NCBI GenBank assembly: GCA_000961645.1
Contig: LADM01000021.1
Location: 1 to 64,000 of the forward strand
DNA from: Gammaproteobacteria bacterium BRH_c0
GTDB taxonomy: Bacteria > Pseudomonadota > Gammaproteobacteria > Pseudomonadales > Porticoccaceae
DNA length: 64,000 nt
Reading direction: 5' to 3'
Part shown: piece by piece, positions 53,103 to 61,810 of the stretch
Layout of the letters: every line of letters begins with the position of its first letter
Numbering within the stretch: position 1 is the stretch's first letter
The notes under the pieces: model-generated
What the model saw: the letters and a program-made list of their open reading frames with translations, nothing else
What the model was told of the DNA's origin: nothing
Database searches by the model: none
Program-made: the position numbers and the translations under genes

Positions 53103-53363
53103 TCACTCATCGCCACTACTGATTGGCGCTACCTGTTCGGGGTGGAGTTGACGGTCCCAGGGAGCGGTGCTGCGGAGCTTGCCACTGGCAAACCCGTAGA
53201 CGATGGTAGCCACCAGCAGTGATGCCAGGGTCACCCTGACACCCAGGGCATAGAGTGTCCTGCGCCGGGAGTTCCCCACATCCTTCATGAGAAAATACAG
53301 GCCGCTACTCAGGCTCGCCAGTACGGCCAAAAACAGTATGACAATGATGAACTTCAGCAACAT
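53103..53363 (-). CDS. DUF2909 twin transmembrane protein
   Basis: An 86-residue protein with two membrane helices (FIIVILFLAVLASLSSGLYFLM and VRVTLASLLVATIVYGFA) joined by the basic loop KDVGNSRRRTLYALG, the DUF2909 pattern. The family is common next to cytochrome oxidase assembly genes in gammaproteobacteria but has no assigned role. It is on the opposite strand from its neighbours, divergent from the SURF1 gene. Confidence 0.85.
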   Translation of the reverse strand: MLLKFIIVILFLAVLASLSSGLYFLMKDVGNSRRRTLYALGVRVTLASLLVATIVYGFASGKLRSTAPWDRQLHPEQVAPISSGDE

Positions 53364-53403
53364 GGGTTATCTGTCTCGCGTCAAAAGGGTGATTTAATCA
53401 CAG

Positions 53404-54162
53404 ATGGATGACGCAACGAAGCAATCAGGCAAAGTCGCCTTTCACTGGCAGCCCAATGGCAGGATCCTGCTGTTTGTGGTGATTTTCCTGCCCCTGACCA
53501 TCTTCCTGGGATTCTGGCAGCTGGGTCGCGCCGATGAAAAACAGGCGCTGTTGGAGGAATCCACCCTGCGCCAGCAGTCCGCGCCCGTAGCGTTGGAGAC
53601 AGTTGATCTCGCCGCCGCTAACCAGTATCGCCCGGTTGTCGCTGTTGGCCGCTTCGACAATGACCACTCTGTCCTGCTCGACAACCGCGTGCGTCGCGGT
53701 CAGGCGGGTTATGAAGTCATCACCCCTTTCCAGCTGAGCCCATCAGGTGCCTGGGTGATGGTCAATCGCGGCTGGATTGAAGCCAATGCCAGCCGCAACA
53801 AGCTGCCGGACATTGACGTTGTTGATGGCTTGATTACCCTCAATGGCTACCTGTACTCCTCCCCCGGCAAGCCCTTTACCCTGGGTGAGGAACAGTGGCG
53901 CAGCAGCTGGCCGCAGGTTCTGCAAAATCTCGATATGCCCCTGCTGGGGGAAAAGCTGGGTATTGCCGTTGCACCTGTCAGTTTGCGCTTGCAGGAGAAC
54001 TCCCCCGCTGCCTACGAGGTCGGCTGGGAGGTGGTCAATGTGCAACCGCAAAAGCATGTGGGCTATGCGGTGCAATGGTTTGCCATGGCAGTTGCGCTGG
54101 CCATTCTTGCCCTTTTCGCCAATTCCAACTTGAGTGCGCTGATGGCGCGCCGCAGGAGATAA
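53404..54162 (+). CDS. SURF1 family oxidase assembly protein
   Basis: A 252-residue protein with a helix near each end (ILLFVVIFLPLTIFLGFWQLGRA; WFAMAVALAILALFANSN) and a periplasmic domain between. NRVRRGQAGYEVITPFQLSPSGAWVMVNRGWI is the central SURF1 block, and QPQKHVGYAVQWFAMA the C-terminal one. SURF1 helps insert heme a into oxidase subunit I. It starts the second half of the oxidase locus, followed by a Sco-like gene 6 bp later. Confidence 0.93.
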   Translation: MDDATKQSGKVAFHWQPNGRILLFVVIFLPLTIFLGFWQLGRADEKQALLEESTLRQQSAPVALETVDLAAANQYRPVVAVGRFDNDHSVLLDNRVRRGQAGYEVITPFQLSPSGAWVMVNRGWIEANASRNKLPDIDVVDGLITLNGYLYSSPGKPFTLGEEQWRSSWPQVLQNLDMPLLGEKLGIAVAPVSLRLQENSPAAYEVGWEVVNVQPQKHVGYAVQWFAMAVALAILALFANSNLSALMARRRR

Positions 54163-54168
54163 AACCGG

Positions 54169-54798
54169 ATGAGTAACGCTCAGAATCCCTCACGCTTTAC
54201 GGCGCCACTGCAGGTGGTGTTGATGCTGGTCATCGTCATTGCCACCATTGTTGCCGGTTTTGTGATGATGCCGTCGAACAAGGAAGAGGAGGCATCGCTG
54301 CTGGGCAGGCTCGGTACCACCAATCACGGCACGCTGCTGATCCCGGTCAGGGATATAGCCCAGCTTCAGCTGCTGGATGAGTCAGGCAACCCCTGGCGCT
54401 GGGATGAGCACAAGGCAAAGTGGCGCATGCTGATTCCCTCCGGCAGTCGCTGCGAGCAGGAGTGCCAGGAGCTGCTCTACGTGACCCGCCAGACGCACCT
54501 GCTGCTGGGCAAAAACACCGGGCGCTTCGAGCGCATCTATCTGAATCTTGATGCCACGATTGATCCGCAAACCAGCGAGTATTTCGAAAAGGAACAGCCT
54601 TACCTGAAAATCCTCAACACGGATAGCGCAGGGTTTGGCCGCTGGCTGGCCGACAGCAATCTGTCCTGGCAAGAGGGTACAATGGTGGCCGTGCTGGTGG
54701 ATCCGGCCGGGCAAGCCATGATGTTCTATACGCCGGGCCAGCCGGGCACCCATTTACTCGAAGACCTCAGTCACCTGCTCAGATATTCCGCCGATTGA
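54169..54798 (+). CDS. Membrane-anchored Sco/thioredoxin-like protein
   Basis: A 209-residue protein with one N-terminal helix (LQVVLMLVIVIATIVAGFVMM) and a periplasmic domain. A CxxxC motif (SRCEQECQE) sits where Sco proteins bind copper, but the matching His region of SCO1 is not evident and overall similarity is low. Small proteins of this type are common between SURF1 and heme A synthase genes. A role in copper delivery or thiol handling for the oxidase is inferred from position and motif. Confidence 0.75.
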   Translation: MSNAQNPSRFTAPLQVVLMLVIVIATIVAGFVMMPSNKEEEASLLGRLGTTNHGTLLIPVRDIAQLQLLDESGNPWRWDEHKAKWRMLIPSGSRCEQECQELLYVTRQTHLLLGKNTGRFERIYLNLDATIDPQTSEYFEKEQPYLKILNTDSAGFGRWLADSNLSWQEGTMVAVLVDPAGQAMMFYTPGQPGTHLLEDLSHLLRYSAD

Positions 54799-54852
54799 TA
54801 TATCCATTTAACCTCCTTCAGGATCACTGACAGGATTAGGGAGATCATTAAC

Positions 54853-55899
54853 ATGGCCTTGTTCAATAGACCATCCCTGCGCAAGCCCGGGTTTAACCTG
54901 ACCCTGATTGCGTTCTGTTTCGCCATGATTGTGGTGGTGCTGGGCGCTTTCACGCGCCTCTCGGACGCCGGTCTCGGCTGCCCCGACTGGCCCGGTTGCT
55001 ATGGCCATCTGCTGTGGCCGATTCAGGAACACAATGTGGCCAGGGCCAACGAAGCCTGGCCCGACATGCCGGTGGATCACGCCAAAACCTGGCCGGAGAT
55101 GGTGCACCGCTATTTTGCCGGCATCCTCGGGGTGCTGATCGTGCTGCTGGCCGCCAAGGCCTGGAAGATGCGCGAAGAGCCCACCTACCCCTTCCGCCTG
55201 CCGATATTCCTGTTGTTTCTGGTGGTGTGGCAGGCGCTGTTTGGCATGTGGACCGTCACCCTCAAATTGTGGCCGCAGATTGTTACCCTGCACCTGCTGG
55301 GGGGTATGAGCATCCTGTCGTTGCTGTGGCTATTGCTGTTGCGGCTCGATAACCAGAGCTGGCAGCTGCCCACAACGCTCTACGAAAAAACCCGGCGGCT
55401 GCGGCCCTGGGTGCTGCTCGGCATCGCCATCGTGGTGTGCCAGATCATGCTGGGCGGCTGGACCAGCTCCAACTATGCCGCCTATGCCTGTCACGATTTC
55501 CCCACCTGCCACGGTGAGTGGTGGCCAGCCATGGATGTCGCCCGCGGTTTTGATATTTTCCAGACCATCGGCCCCAACTACCTGGGTGGCCAGCTGGAAA
55601 GTGACGCCCGGGTGGCGATCCACTTCAGCCACCGCCTTGGCGCCATCGTAGTGGCAGTGTATCTGCTGGCCCTGAGCTTGCGACTCTACAGCCTGGGGCA
55701 CCGGGGGTTAAAAACCATGGCGTCAGTGGTGCTGGCTGCCCTGGTGCTGCAGATCGGGCTGGGTATCAGCAATGTGCTGCTGCAGATCCCCCTGTCTGTC
55801 GCTGTACTCCACAACGCCGGTGGCGGCCTGCTGCTGCTGACCCTGATCACCCTCGCCTGTCGATTGTGGATGGCGCAGGGGGAGGAAAATCCACAGTGA
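54853..55899 (+). CDS. ctaA: Heme A synthase (COX15/CtaA)
   Basis: A 348-residue membrane protein with eight helices. Conserved histidines are in WPEMVHRYFAG, VTLHLLGGMS, IHFSHRLGAIV and AVLHNAGGG, the heme-binding positions. RLSDAGLGCPDWPGCYG is another family block. It oxidises heme O to heme A. The last codons overlap the heme O synthase start (GTGA). Confidence 0.96.
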   Translation: MALFNRPSLRKPGFNLTLIAFCFAMIVVVLGAFTRLSDAGLGCPDWPGCYGHLLWPIQEHNVARANEAWPDMPVDHAKTWPEMVHRYFAGILGVLIVLLAAKAWKMREEPTYPFRLPIFLLFLVVWQALFGMWTVTLKLWPQIVTLHLLGGMSILSLLWLLLLRLDNQSWQLPTTLYEKTRRLRPWVLLGIAIVVCQIMLGGWTSSNYAAYACHDFPTCHGEWWPAMDVARGFDIFQTIGPNYLGGQLESDARVAIHFSHRLGAIVVAVYLLALSLRLYSLGHRGLKTMASVVLAALVLQIGLGISNVLLQIPLSVAVLHNAGGGLLLLTLITLACRLWMAQGEENPQ

Positions 55900-56807
55900 C
55901 CGATATAGCGCAAAGCCACAAAGCCACCTGGCGGGATTATCTCGAACTCACCAAGCCCAACGTAGTGGCGCTGATGATTCTCACCGCCCTGATCGGTATG
56001 TTCCTGGCCGTGCCGGGCATGGTGCCCCTCGATGTGCTGGTGTGGGGCAATCTGGGTATCGCATTGTGTGCGGGGTCCGCCGCCACGGTGAATCATCTGG
56101 TCGATCGCAAGGTGGACACCAAGATGGCGCGCACCTTTAACCGCCCGGTCGCCACCGGGCGTGTCGAGCCGGGCAGTGCGGTGATTTTTGCCACCGTATT
56201 GGGTGTGGCGGGGATGGCGATACTGGTGCTGTTTATCAATGTGCTGACGGCGGTGCTCACCCTCGCCTCCCTGGTCGGTTACGCGGTGATTTATACCCTC
56301 TTCCTCAAGCGCGCCACCCCCCAGAATATCGTGATTGGCGGCCTCGCTGGTGCTGCGCCACCCCTGCTGGGCTGGACTGCGGTGACCGGCGAGATTCACG
56401 GCTATGCCCTGCTGCTGGTGCTGATTATCTTCGCCTGGACGCCGCCCCACTTCTGGGCACTGGCGGTGCATCGCAAGGATGAATACGCCAAGGCCGAGGT
56501 GCCCATGCTGCCGGTGACCCACGGCGATCGCTACACCCGCCTGCACATCCTGCTGTATACCATCATCATGATCGTGGTCACCGTGCTGCCCTTTGTGACC
56601 GGCATGAGCGGCTGGCTCTACCTGCTCGGCGCACTGGTGCTGGGTGCGGGCTTCCTGTACTGGGCCATCGTAATGATGATCGGCAAGAATCCCGATGCCG
56701 GCATGGAAACCTTCAAGTACTCCATCGTCTACCTGATGCTGCTGTTTATCGTGATGCTGCTGGATCACTATCTGGTGACGGTGCCTTCATTTCTGAGATT
56801 GGTATAG
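55896..56807 (+). CDS. ctaB: Protoheme IX farnesyltransferase (heme O synthase)
   Basis: A 303-residue UbiA-family membrane enzyme with eight to nine helices. NHLVDRKVDTKMARTFNRPVATGR contains the prenyl-diphosphate-binding aspartates; TPPHFWALAVHRKDEYAKAEVPMLPV is the second conserved loop. It adds a farnesyl group to heme B, giving heme O for CtaA. The GTG at 55896 has GGAGG upstream and overlaps the ctaA stop by 4 bp; a GTG 30 bp upstream is less likely. Confidence 0.95.
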   Translation: MTDIAQSHKATWRDYLELTKPNVVALMILTALIGMFLAVPGMVPLDVLVWGNLGIALCAGSAATVNHLVDRKVDTKMARTFNRPVATGRVEPGSAVIFATVLGVAGMAILVLFINVLTAVLTLASLVGYAVIYTLFLKRATPQNIVIGGLAGAAPPLLGWTAVTGEIHGYALLLVLIIFAWTPPHFWALAVHRKDEYAKAEVPMLPVTHGDRYTRLHILLYTIIMIVVTVLPFVTGMSGWLYLLGALVLGAGFLYWAIVMMIGKNPDAGMETFKYSIVYLMLLFIVMLLDHYLVTVPSFLRLV

Positions 56808-56809
56808 TC

Positions 56810-57454
56810 ATGACACCGAAAAGAAAGATCTGGATTACCGTTGCCGTTTGCGTGGCCTTCAGCCTGCTGATGCTGGTGGGGTTGATGAACAAGTTGTCAG
56901 CACCACGCATGCTGACCAGTTATGAGATGCGTGAATACGGCGCGATGCTGCTGGAAAAACCGCGGCGCTTCAGTGACTTTCAGCTGGTTACCCACAGCGG
57001 TGAGGCGTTTACCAAATCCTCCCTGGAAGGCAAATGGACGCTCATCTTTTTTGGTTTCAGCCACTGCCCGGATATTTGCCCCACCACCCTCGCCACCCTG
57101 AATCGCCTGGTCGCTGCCCTCAAGGACGGCGAACAAAAGGATATCCAGGTGGTGATGCTGACAGTGGACCCGGAGCGGGACACGCCGGAAAAGCTCGCCC
57201 AGTATGTGCCCTATTTCAATAAGGACTTTATCGGCGTGACCGGTAATCAGTACCAGATCCTCAATGTCGCCACCCAGTTGAGCGTGGTGTACACCAAGGC
57301 CCCCCTGAAAGGTGATGACTACACCATGGATCACAGCAGCAACGTAGTGATCATCAACCCGAAAGGGGATTACCACGGCTTTTTCCGCCCGCCCTTTGAA
57401 GAAGGCGCCATGCGGGTAGCGTGGCGTTCGATGGCGGCTGACTTTCCGGATTAA
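56810..57454 (+). CDS. SCO1/SenC copper chaperone
   Basis: A 214-residue membrane-anchored thioredoxin-fold protein. The copper-binding motif CPDICP lies in FFGFSHCPDICPTTL and the copper-binding His in MDHSSNVVIINPKG; VMLTVDPERDTPEKLAQYV is also conserved. It supplies copper to the CuA centre of subunit II. It ends the oxidase assembly group, and its stop overlaps the convergent znuB gene by 4 bp. Confidence 0.95.
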   Translation: MTPKRKIWITVAVCVAFSLLMLVGLMNKLSAPRMLTSYEMREYGAMLLEKPRRFSDFQLVTHSGEAFTKSSLEGKWTLIFFGFSHCPDICPTTLATLNRLVAALKDGEQKDIQVVMLTVDPERDTPEKLAQYVPYFNKDFIGVTGNQYQILNVATQLSVVYTKAPLKGDDYTMDHSSNVVIINPKGDYHGFFRPPFEEGAMRVAWRSMAADFPD

Positions 57455-58245
57455 GCCTTTTGCTGGCGCGCTCGCCGCGCCAGGGATACCAGGAACAGCA
57501 GCCCGGCACTGAGCACAATCGACGGTCCCATCGGGGTGTCCCACCACCAGGATGCGGCAATCCCCAGACACACAGCGATCATCCCTGCCACACTGCCCAG
57601 CACCGCCATCTGGGCGGGACTGATGGCAAAGCGCCGCGCCGTGGCGGCCGGGATCACCATCAACGCGGTAATCAGCAATACCCCCACCACCTTCATGGCG
57701 ATGGCTATGACCAGCGCCAGGGTCAGCATCAGGCAGGTTTTGACCAATCCCACATTGACCCCTTCCACCTGTGCCAGGTCTTCATGCACCGTGATGGACA
57801 GCAGTGGCGTCCACAACCAGTAGATCAGTCCCAGCACAAAGCCCGCCACCAGCCAGATAGAGAGGGTTTCCAGCGCAGTGACGGCGAGCAAATCGCCGAA
57901 CAGCAGGCTCTCCAGATCAACGCGCGCGCCGGGGATCAGATACATGGCGATCAAGCCCAGCGCCAGGGAGCTGTGGGACAGGATGCCCAGCAGTGTATCC
58001 GTGGCCAGTGCCTGCTGCCGTTGCAGGGCCAGCAGACCGATGGCCATCAGCAGGCAGATAACAATCACTGCAATGCCGGGTGCGATAGAGAACCACAGGC
58101 CCGCCGCCACGCCGAGCAGTGCCGAGTGGGCCAGGGTATCGCCAAAATAGGCCATCCGCCGCCACACCACAAAGGCGCCGAGGGGGCCGCTCACCAGCGC
58201 TACGCCGAGGCCAGCCAGCAAAGCCAGCAGCAGAAAATCAGCCAT
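57451..58245 (-). CDS. znuB: Zinc ABC transporter permease ZnuB
   Basis: A 264-residue permease of the metal-transport ABC-3 family with about eight helices. VVWRRMAYFGDTLAHSALLGVA and AMKVVGVLLITALMVIPAATAR are the usual signatures. It forms the channel of the zinc importer with ZnuC and ZnuA. The start overlaps znuC by 8 bp. The stop lies within the last codons of the convergent SCO1 gene. Confidence 0.95.
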   Translation of the reverse strand: MADFLLLALLAGLGVALVSGPLGAFVVWRRMAYFGDTLAHSALLGVAAGLWFSIAPGIAVIVICLLMAIGLLALQRQQALATDTLLGILSHSSLALGLIAMYLIPGARVDLESLLFGDLLAVTALETLSIWLVAGFVLGLIYWLWTPLLSITVHEDLAQVEGVNVGLVKTCLMLTLALVIAIAMKVVGVLLITALMVIPAATARRFAISPAQMAVLGSVAGMIAVCLGIAASWWWDTPMGPSIVLSAGLLFLVSLARRARQQKA

Positions 58246-58978
58246 GGTGGTGGTCTCCGCAGTCTTCGACTTCGCCGTGCAGGCTGTGCTGGTGGTCGTG
58301 ATGATGGGTGTAGAGCGCGGTGCGCACCCCGAACAGCTCCGTGTAGGCAGGGCTGGCGGACACCGCTTCCGGGGTGCCGTGGCAGCAGATATGCTGGTTC
58401 AGGCAAATCACCTGGTCGGTGGCGGCCATCACCAGGTGCAGATCGTGGGATACCATCAGTATGCCGCAGCCGCTCTCATTGCGGATCTGGGTGATCAGCT
58501 GATAGAGAGCTTCCTGGCCGTTGACGTCAACGCCTTGTACCGGCTCATCGAGCACCAGCAGGTCGGGCTTGCGCAGCAGGGCGCGAGCCAGCAGCACCCG
58601 CTGCGTTTCGCCGCCGGATAATCCGCTCACCGGCTGATCGTACAGATGGCTGATGGCTACCCGCTCAAGGGCATCACGGCAGCGCTTGCGGTGGCGGTCG
58701 GCAAGGGCCAGAAAGCCGCCCACGGTGAGAGGCAGGGTGGCGTCGATATGGAGTTTTTGCGGCATATAGCCGATGCGCAGCGGGCGGGGAAATGCCACTG
58801 TGCCGCTGCTGGCCTTGAGCAGACCGAGAATAATCCGCACCAGTGAGGTCTTGCCTGCGCCATTGGGGCCGATCAGGGTCAGTATCTGGCGCGGGAAGAG
58901 CTGAAAGCTCACATGATCGAGAATGGTTTTGCCCGCGATCTGCAGGCAGATGTCGTTGCTGTTCAGCAGGGGTTGCAT
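58238..58978 (-). CDS. znuC: Zinc ABC transporter ATPase ZnuC
   Basis: A 246-residue ABC ATPase: Walker A GPNGAGKTSL, signature LSGGETQRVLLARALL, Walker B LLVLDEPVQGVD and the switch His in MVSHDLHLVM. A His-rich C-terminus (THHHDHQHSLHGEVEDCGDHHHG) is common in ZnuC proteins and may bind zinc. It starts on the last base of the zur stop codon (TGATG), so expression is coupled to the regulator. Confidence 0.95.
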   Translation of the reverse strand: MQPLLNSNDICLQIAGKTILDHVSFQLFPRQILTLIGPNGAGKTSLVRIILGLLKASSGTVAFPRPLRIGYMPQKLHIDATLPLTVGGFLALADRHRKRCRDALERVAISHLYDQPVSGLSGGETQRVLLARALLRKPDLLVLDEPVQGVDVNGQEALYQLITQIRNESGCGILMVSHDLHLVMAATDQVICLNQHICCHGTPEAVSASPAYTELFGVRTALYTHHHDHQHSLHGEVEDCGDHHHG

Positions 58979-59472
58979 CAGTGTGGTGTCTCCGGATTAC
59001 AGGCCAGACACAGCCCCGAGACTTCTACCGTCTGGGACTCCAGCTGAAAACCCGCTTTGTGGGTGGTTTCAGCAATCAGTTGATTCAGGTTGTCGGCGCT
59101 GACCTCGGCGGCGCTGCCACACTGGCGACACACCATAAACACATCGCTGTGCTCGCTGCCGGGAAAGGGGCAGCCTATAAAGGCATTGAGTGAGGGAATG
59201 CGGTGAATCAGGCGCAGCTCCAGCAGGAATTCAATGGCGCGGTAAACGCTGGGGGGCTGGATTCGCTTGCCGGTCAGGGCCGGGAGTTGTTCGACAATAC
59301 TGTAGGCTCCGAGCGGCTTGTGGCTTTTCCAGATCAGCAGCAGTACCGTTTCGCGGATAGGTGTGAGCCTGGCGTTGGCGGCAGCGCAGCACTGTCGGGC
59401 GCGGTTCAGGGCGGCATCGATACAGCGCTGGTGGTCGTGAACCTGGTAGGCGGAGCGGGCGTTGCTGATCAT
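58978..59472 (-). CDS. zur: Zinc uptake regulator Zur (Fur family)
   Basis: A 164-residue Fur-family repressor. A winged-helix N-terminus (TPIRETVLLLIWKSHKPLGAYSIVEQL; RIQPPSVYRAIEFLLE) is followed by the dimerisation region with structural zinc Cys pairs (VCRQC; GLCLACN). When zinc is bound it represses zinc import genes. It heads zur-znuC-znuB, divergent from znuA, so it probably controls itself through the shared 125-bp region, where a palindromic site overlaps a -10 box. Confidence 0.93.
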   Translation of the reverse strand: MISNARSAYQVHDHQRCIDAALNRARQCCAAANARLTPIRETVLLLIWKSHKPLGAYSIVEQLPALTGKRIQPPSVYRAIEFLLELRLIHRIPSLNAFIGCPFPGSEHSDVFMVCRQCGSAAEVSADNLNQLIAETTHKAGFQLESQTVEVSGLCLACNPETPH

Positions 59473-59498
59473 GACGATTACCGGGTAGGCCTTTAGAC

Positions 59499-59521
59499 TG
59501 GTAAAACGATATAATGTACCA
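59499..59521. promoter_or_regulatory. Candidate Zur operator between zur and znuA
   Basis: A 23-bp AT-rich sequence with inverted ends TGGTA and TACCA. It overlaps TATAAT (59510-59515), a good -10 box for znuA. Position, AT-rich centre and divergent zinc genes fit a Zur box. The core matches the enterobacterial consensus only in part. Confidence 0.5.
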
Positions 59522-59597
59522 ACTTTGTCTTCAAGCCAATAAACCTTTGCTGAATTTTTAGCGTGCCGGACTGTATCTGGCCGGAGTTTGTTATCAA

Positions 59598-60530
59598 ATG
59601 AAACAACATACCAGTTCAGGGCTGTTTGACCGCCATCTTGTGAGTCGGCTGCTGTGTTGGGTCTGCCTGGGGCTGGTTGCCCTGTGCTGCCAGGGTGTCA
59701 CGGCTGCTGCGCTGGCAGCATCAGCTTTGCCAGCCAGGCCACTGCTGGTAACCACCATTCGTCCCCTCACCCTGATTGCCCGTCAAGTGGCGGGCGACAT
59801 GGCAGACATGGAAGAGTTGCTGGCCATCAGTCAGGATCCTCACCATGTATCACTCACTGTGTCCCAGCGCCGCCTGATCGAAGAGGCGGACCTGGTTATC
59901 TGGGTCGGGGCGGGGCTTGAAGGCACACTGGCAAAACCCCTGGCCAGCAAGCAGGCGCAAGCGCTGTTGACCTGGTTACCAGCGCAATCGCGATCACAGG
60001 CCGGGATTCACAACCATGGTGAAGGGCTGAGCGATCCCCATCCCTGGCTAGACCCGGATGCTGCCCTGGCATTCAGCCGCCAGCTGTCAGCGCGTCTTGC
60101 CACTCTTATTCCTGCACAGGCTGCGGCCCTGCAACAGCGCCAGCTCAGGTTTGAAGCCTCTCTTGCTGCACAGGTGAAAAGCCTGGAACAGCGCCTGGCG
60201 GCACTGCCGCAGCGGACCTTTATCGCCGAGCACGCCGCCTATGGTCCCTTCGCCGAGCACTTTGGTATCGTCAGTGCTGGCAGCCTGAGCGATGCCTCGG
60301 GTGTGGCAAAAGGCGCGCGCAATCTCTGGCAATTGAAAAACCAGGGCGATACAGGCTGTGTGGTGGTCGAGTATTTGCCGGGGTCTAAAATGGCCAGGCA
60401 ACTGGCGAATGATCTCGGGGTGCCCGTGATTGCCATTGACCCCTTTGGGTTCGCTGTTGATCAGGATGGAGGCTACCCGGCACTGCTGGAGTCGCTAACC
60501 CAAGGCTTTGAGCGCTGTCTGGCAAATTAG
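59598..60530 (+). CDS. znuA: Zinc ABC transporter substrate-binding protein ZnuA
   Basis: A 310-residue periplasmic binding protein with a signal peptide. Likely zinc ligands are His in QDPHHVSL, His in SDPHPWLDP, His in AEHAAYGPF and Asp in AIDPFG. The His-rich loop found in many ZnuA proteins is reduced to a short GIHNHGEGLSDPH. It delivers zinc to ZnuBC. The ATG at 59598 lies downstream of the putative Zur site. Confidence 0.93.
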   Translation: MKQHTSSGLFDRHLVSRLLCWVCLGLVALCCQGVTAAALAASALPARPLLVTTIRPLTLIARQVAGDMADMEELLAISQDPHHVSLTVSQRRLIEEADLVIWVGAGLEGTLAKPLASKQAQALLTWLPAQSRSQAGIHNHGEGLSDPHPWLDPDAALAFSRQLSARLATLIPAQAAALQQRQLRFEASLAAQVKSLEQRLAALPQRTFIAEHAAYGPFAEHFGIVSAGSLSDASGVAKGARNLWQLKNQGDTGCVVVEYLPGSKMARQLANDLGVPVIAIDPFGFAVDQDGGYPALLESLTQGFERCLAN

Positions 60531-60536
60531 CAGGGG

Positions 60537-61646
60537 TTAGAGCAACGCCTGCCAGGTGCCCAGATCCACTGCCGCCGTGAAAAAGCGTTCATTGAGATGT
60601 ACGCCCACCTGCCAGCTATCCAGATTTCCCAGCCAGACCTGCAGGCCGTAAATTACCCAGCGGCGATAGTGCTCAAAAATCTGCTGTTCATCAGCCACAG
60701 CCGTGACTCCACAGGCAAGCAGGCACTCCCTGTAGTGGCGTAGCAGATCGCGTTCCGACTGACGCCGTTCATCAATGGTCAGCATGCTGATCATCAGGTA
60801 GGTCAAATCCCGCCAGGGGCGACCTTTGCGCGCCAGTTGCCAGTCGATCCAGATGCGGTGTCCATCCGGTTTGATATAGGCATTGCCGGGATGGCAGTCG
60901 CCCAGCAGCAGGCAGTAGGGTGAATCCTGCGCCTGTTCCCAGGCGATAAGCCCATCATAGGCACTCTGCAATCGATCCGGGTTCTCCAGGAAGGTAGCGG
61001 GAATCACTTTGCGGTAATTCGGGTTGGCCAGGTTGAGATCGATACAGTACTGCATGATGCGTATCTGGTCGTTGTCGATGGGCGTCTGCATGGACAGGGG
61101 CAGCCATGGATGTTGTGTCAGTGCCGGACTGTTCCAGAGTGTGGCGTGCAGCTTGGCGAGATCCTCCAGGGCCTGGACAGTGCCCTCTATGCCGTGGTGA
61201 TCGGTGGTCTGGCTGAAGCGACCGCCCCGTTGCTCGAGGTCTTCAAAAATGATCAGTCCCTGGCCGTCGTTGTCCCAGTCAGCGTAGTAGCAGGTGGCCA
61301 CCTGATCGCCCAGTGACGGGCTCAGGTAGTGGTAAAAACGCGCCTCCAGTTCACAGATGTCGACATTGAGATGTTCGCCGGTGAAATTGGCCTTGACGCA
61401 CACATGGGCGGGAATGCCGGCATCGCGCCCCACCCCGTTGAAGGTTAAGCGCAGCCACAGCTTGGTGGTGTGGCTCTCGATAATGCCGGTTACCTCCATG
61501 CTCTCCACCGCAATGCCGGGATACCTGTAGCCCAGCAGGCGGGTCAGTGTGGCAGGGGTGATATCGGACAATTGACGTGGCAGGGGCGAGTGACGCTGGG
61601 GGTACGGTTTATCGTCGCCGCTGTATCCGCGATACATGTGGTTCAT
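60537..61646 (-). CDS. Aminoglycoside phosphotransferase-like kinase family protein
   Basis: A 369-residue protein with the APH/choline-kinase fold. CLLLGDCHPGNAYI is the catalytic-loop motif with its Asp, and RIWIDWQLARKGRPWRDLTYL the following metal-binding block. An N-terminal part of about 130 residues completes the nucleotide-binding lobe. Such proteins phosphorylate a range of small alcohols, or have unknown substrates; nothing points to antibiotic resistance. It is convergent with znuA and divergent from polA. Confidence 0.85.
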   Translation of the reverse strand: MNHMYRGYSGDDKPYPQRHSPLPRQLSDITPATLTRLLGYRYPGIAVESMEVTGIIESHTTKLWLRLTFNGVGRDAGIPAHVCVKANFTGEHLNVDICELEARFYHYLSPSLGDQVATCYYADWDNDGQGLIIFEDLEQRGGRFSQTTDHHGIEGTVQALEDLAKLHATLWNSPALTQHPWLPLSMQTPIDNDQIRIMQYCIDLNLANPNYRKVIPATFLENPDRLQSAYDGLIAWEQAQDSPYCLLLGDCHPGNAYIKPDGHRIWIDWQLARKGRPWRDLTYLMISMLTIDERRQSERDLLRHYRECLLACGVTAVADEQQIFEHYRRWVIYGLQVWLGNLDSWQVGVHLNERFFTAAVDLGTWQALL

Positions 61647-61732
61647 GGCCAGCCCTTTTTACTATTATTCGGGCCAGACTATAGCAGCGCGGATCGCTTA
61701 ACAACTGCCAGCGGCAAGCGCCCATGCCGCCC

Positions 61733-61752
61733 TTGGCATTGATCAATGCCAA
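61733..61752. promoter_or_regulatory. 20-bp perfect palindrome between polA and the kinase-like gene
   Basis: TTGGCATTGATCAATGCCAA is its own reverse complement. It lies 58 bp upstream of the polA start in a divergent promoter region, and its TTGATC could serve as a polA -35 with TATCCT at 61764-61769 (19-bp spacing). A regulator-binding site is possible. Confidence 0.55.
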
Positions 61753-61810
61753 TACCGTTAGTGTATCCTTCACCCCCAACAAGCAGGTCGTCTCACAGAA
61801 AGGGTTCTCC

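Noticed and set aside
57451-57454. Overlap of the SCO1 and znuB stop regions as a sign of antisense control
   Set aside because: A 4-bp convergent overlap is common in compact genomes and gives no evidence of regulation.
60537-61646. Aminoglycoside resistance gene
   Set aside because: Only the general APH fold is visible; such kinases are widespread with other substrates and no mobile context is present.
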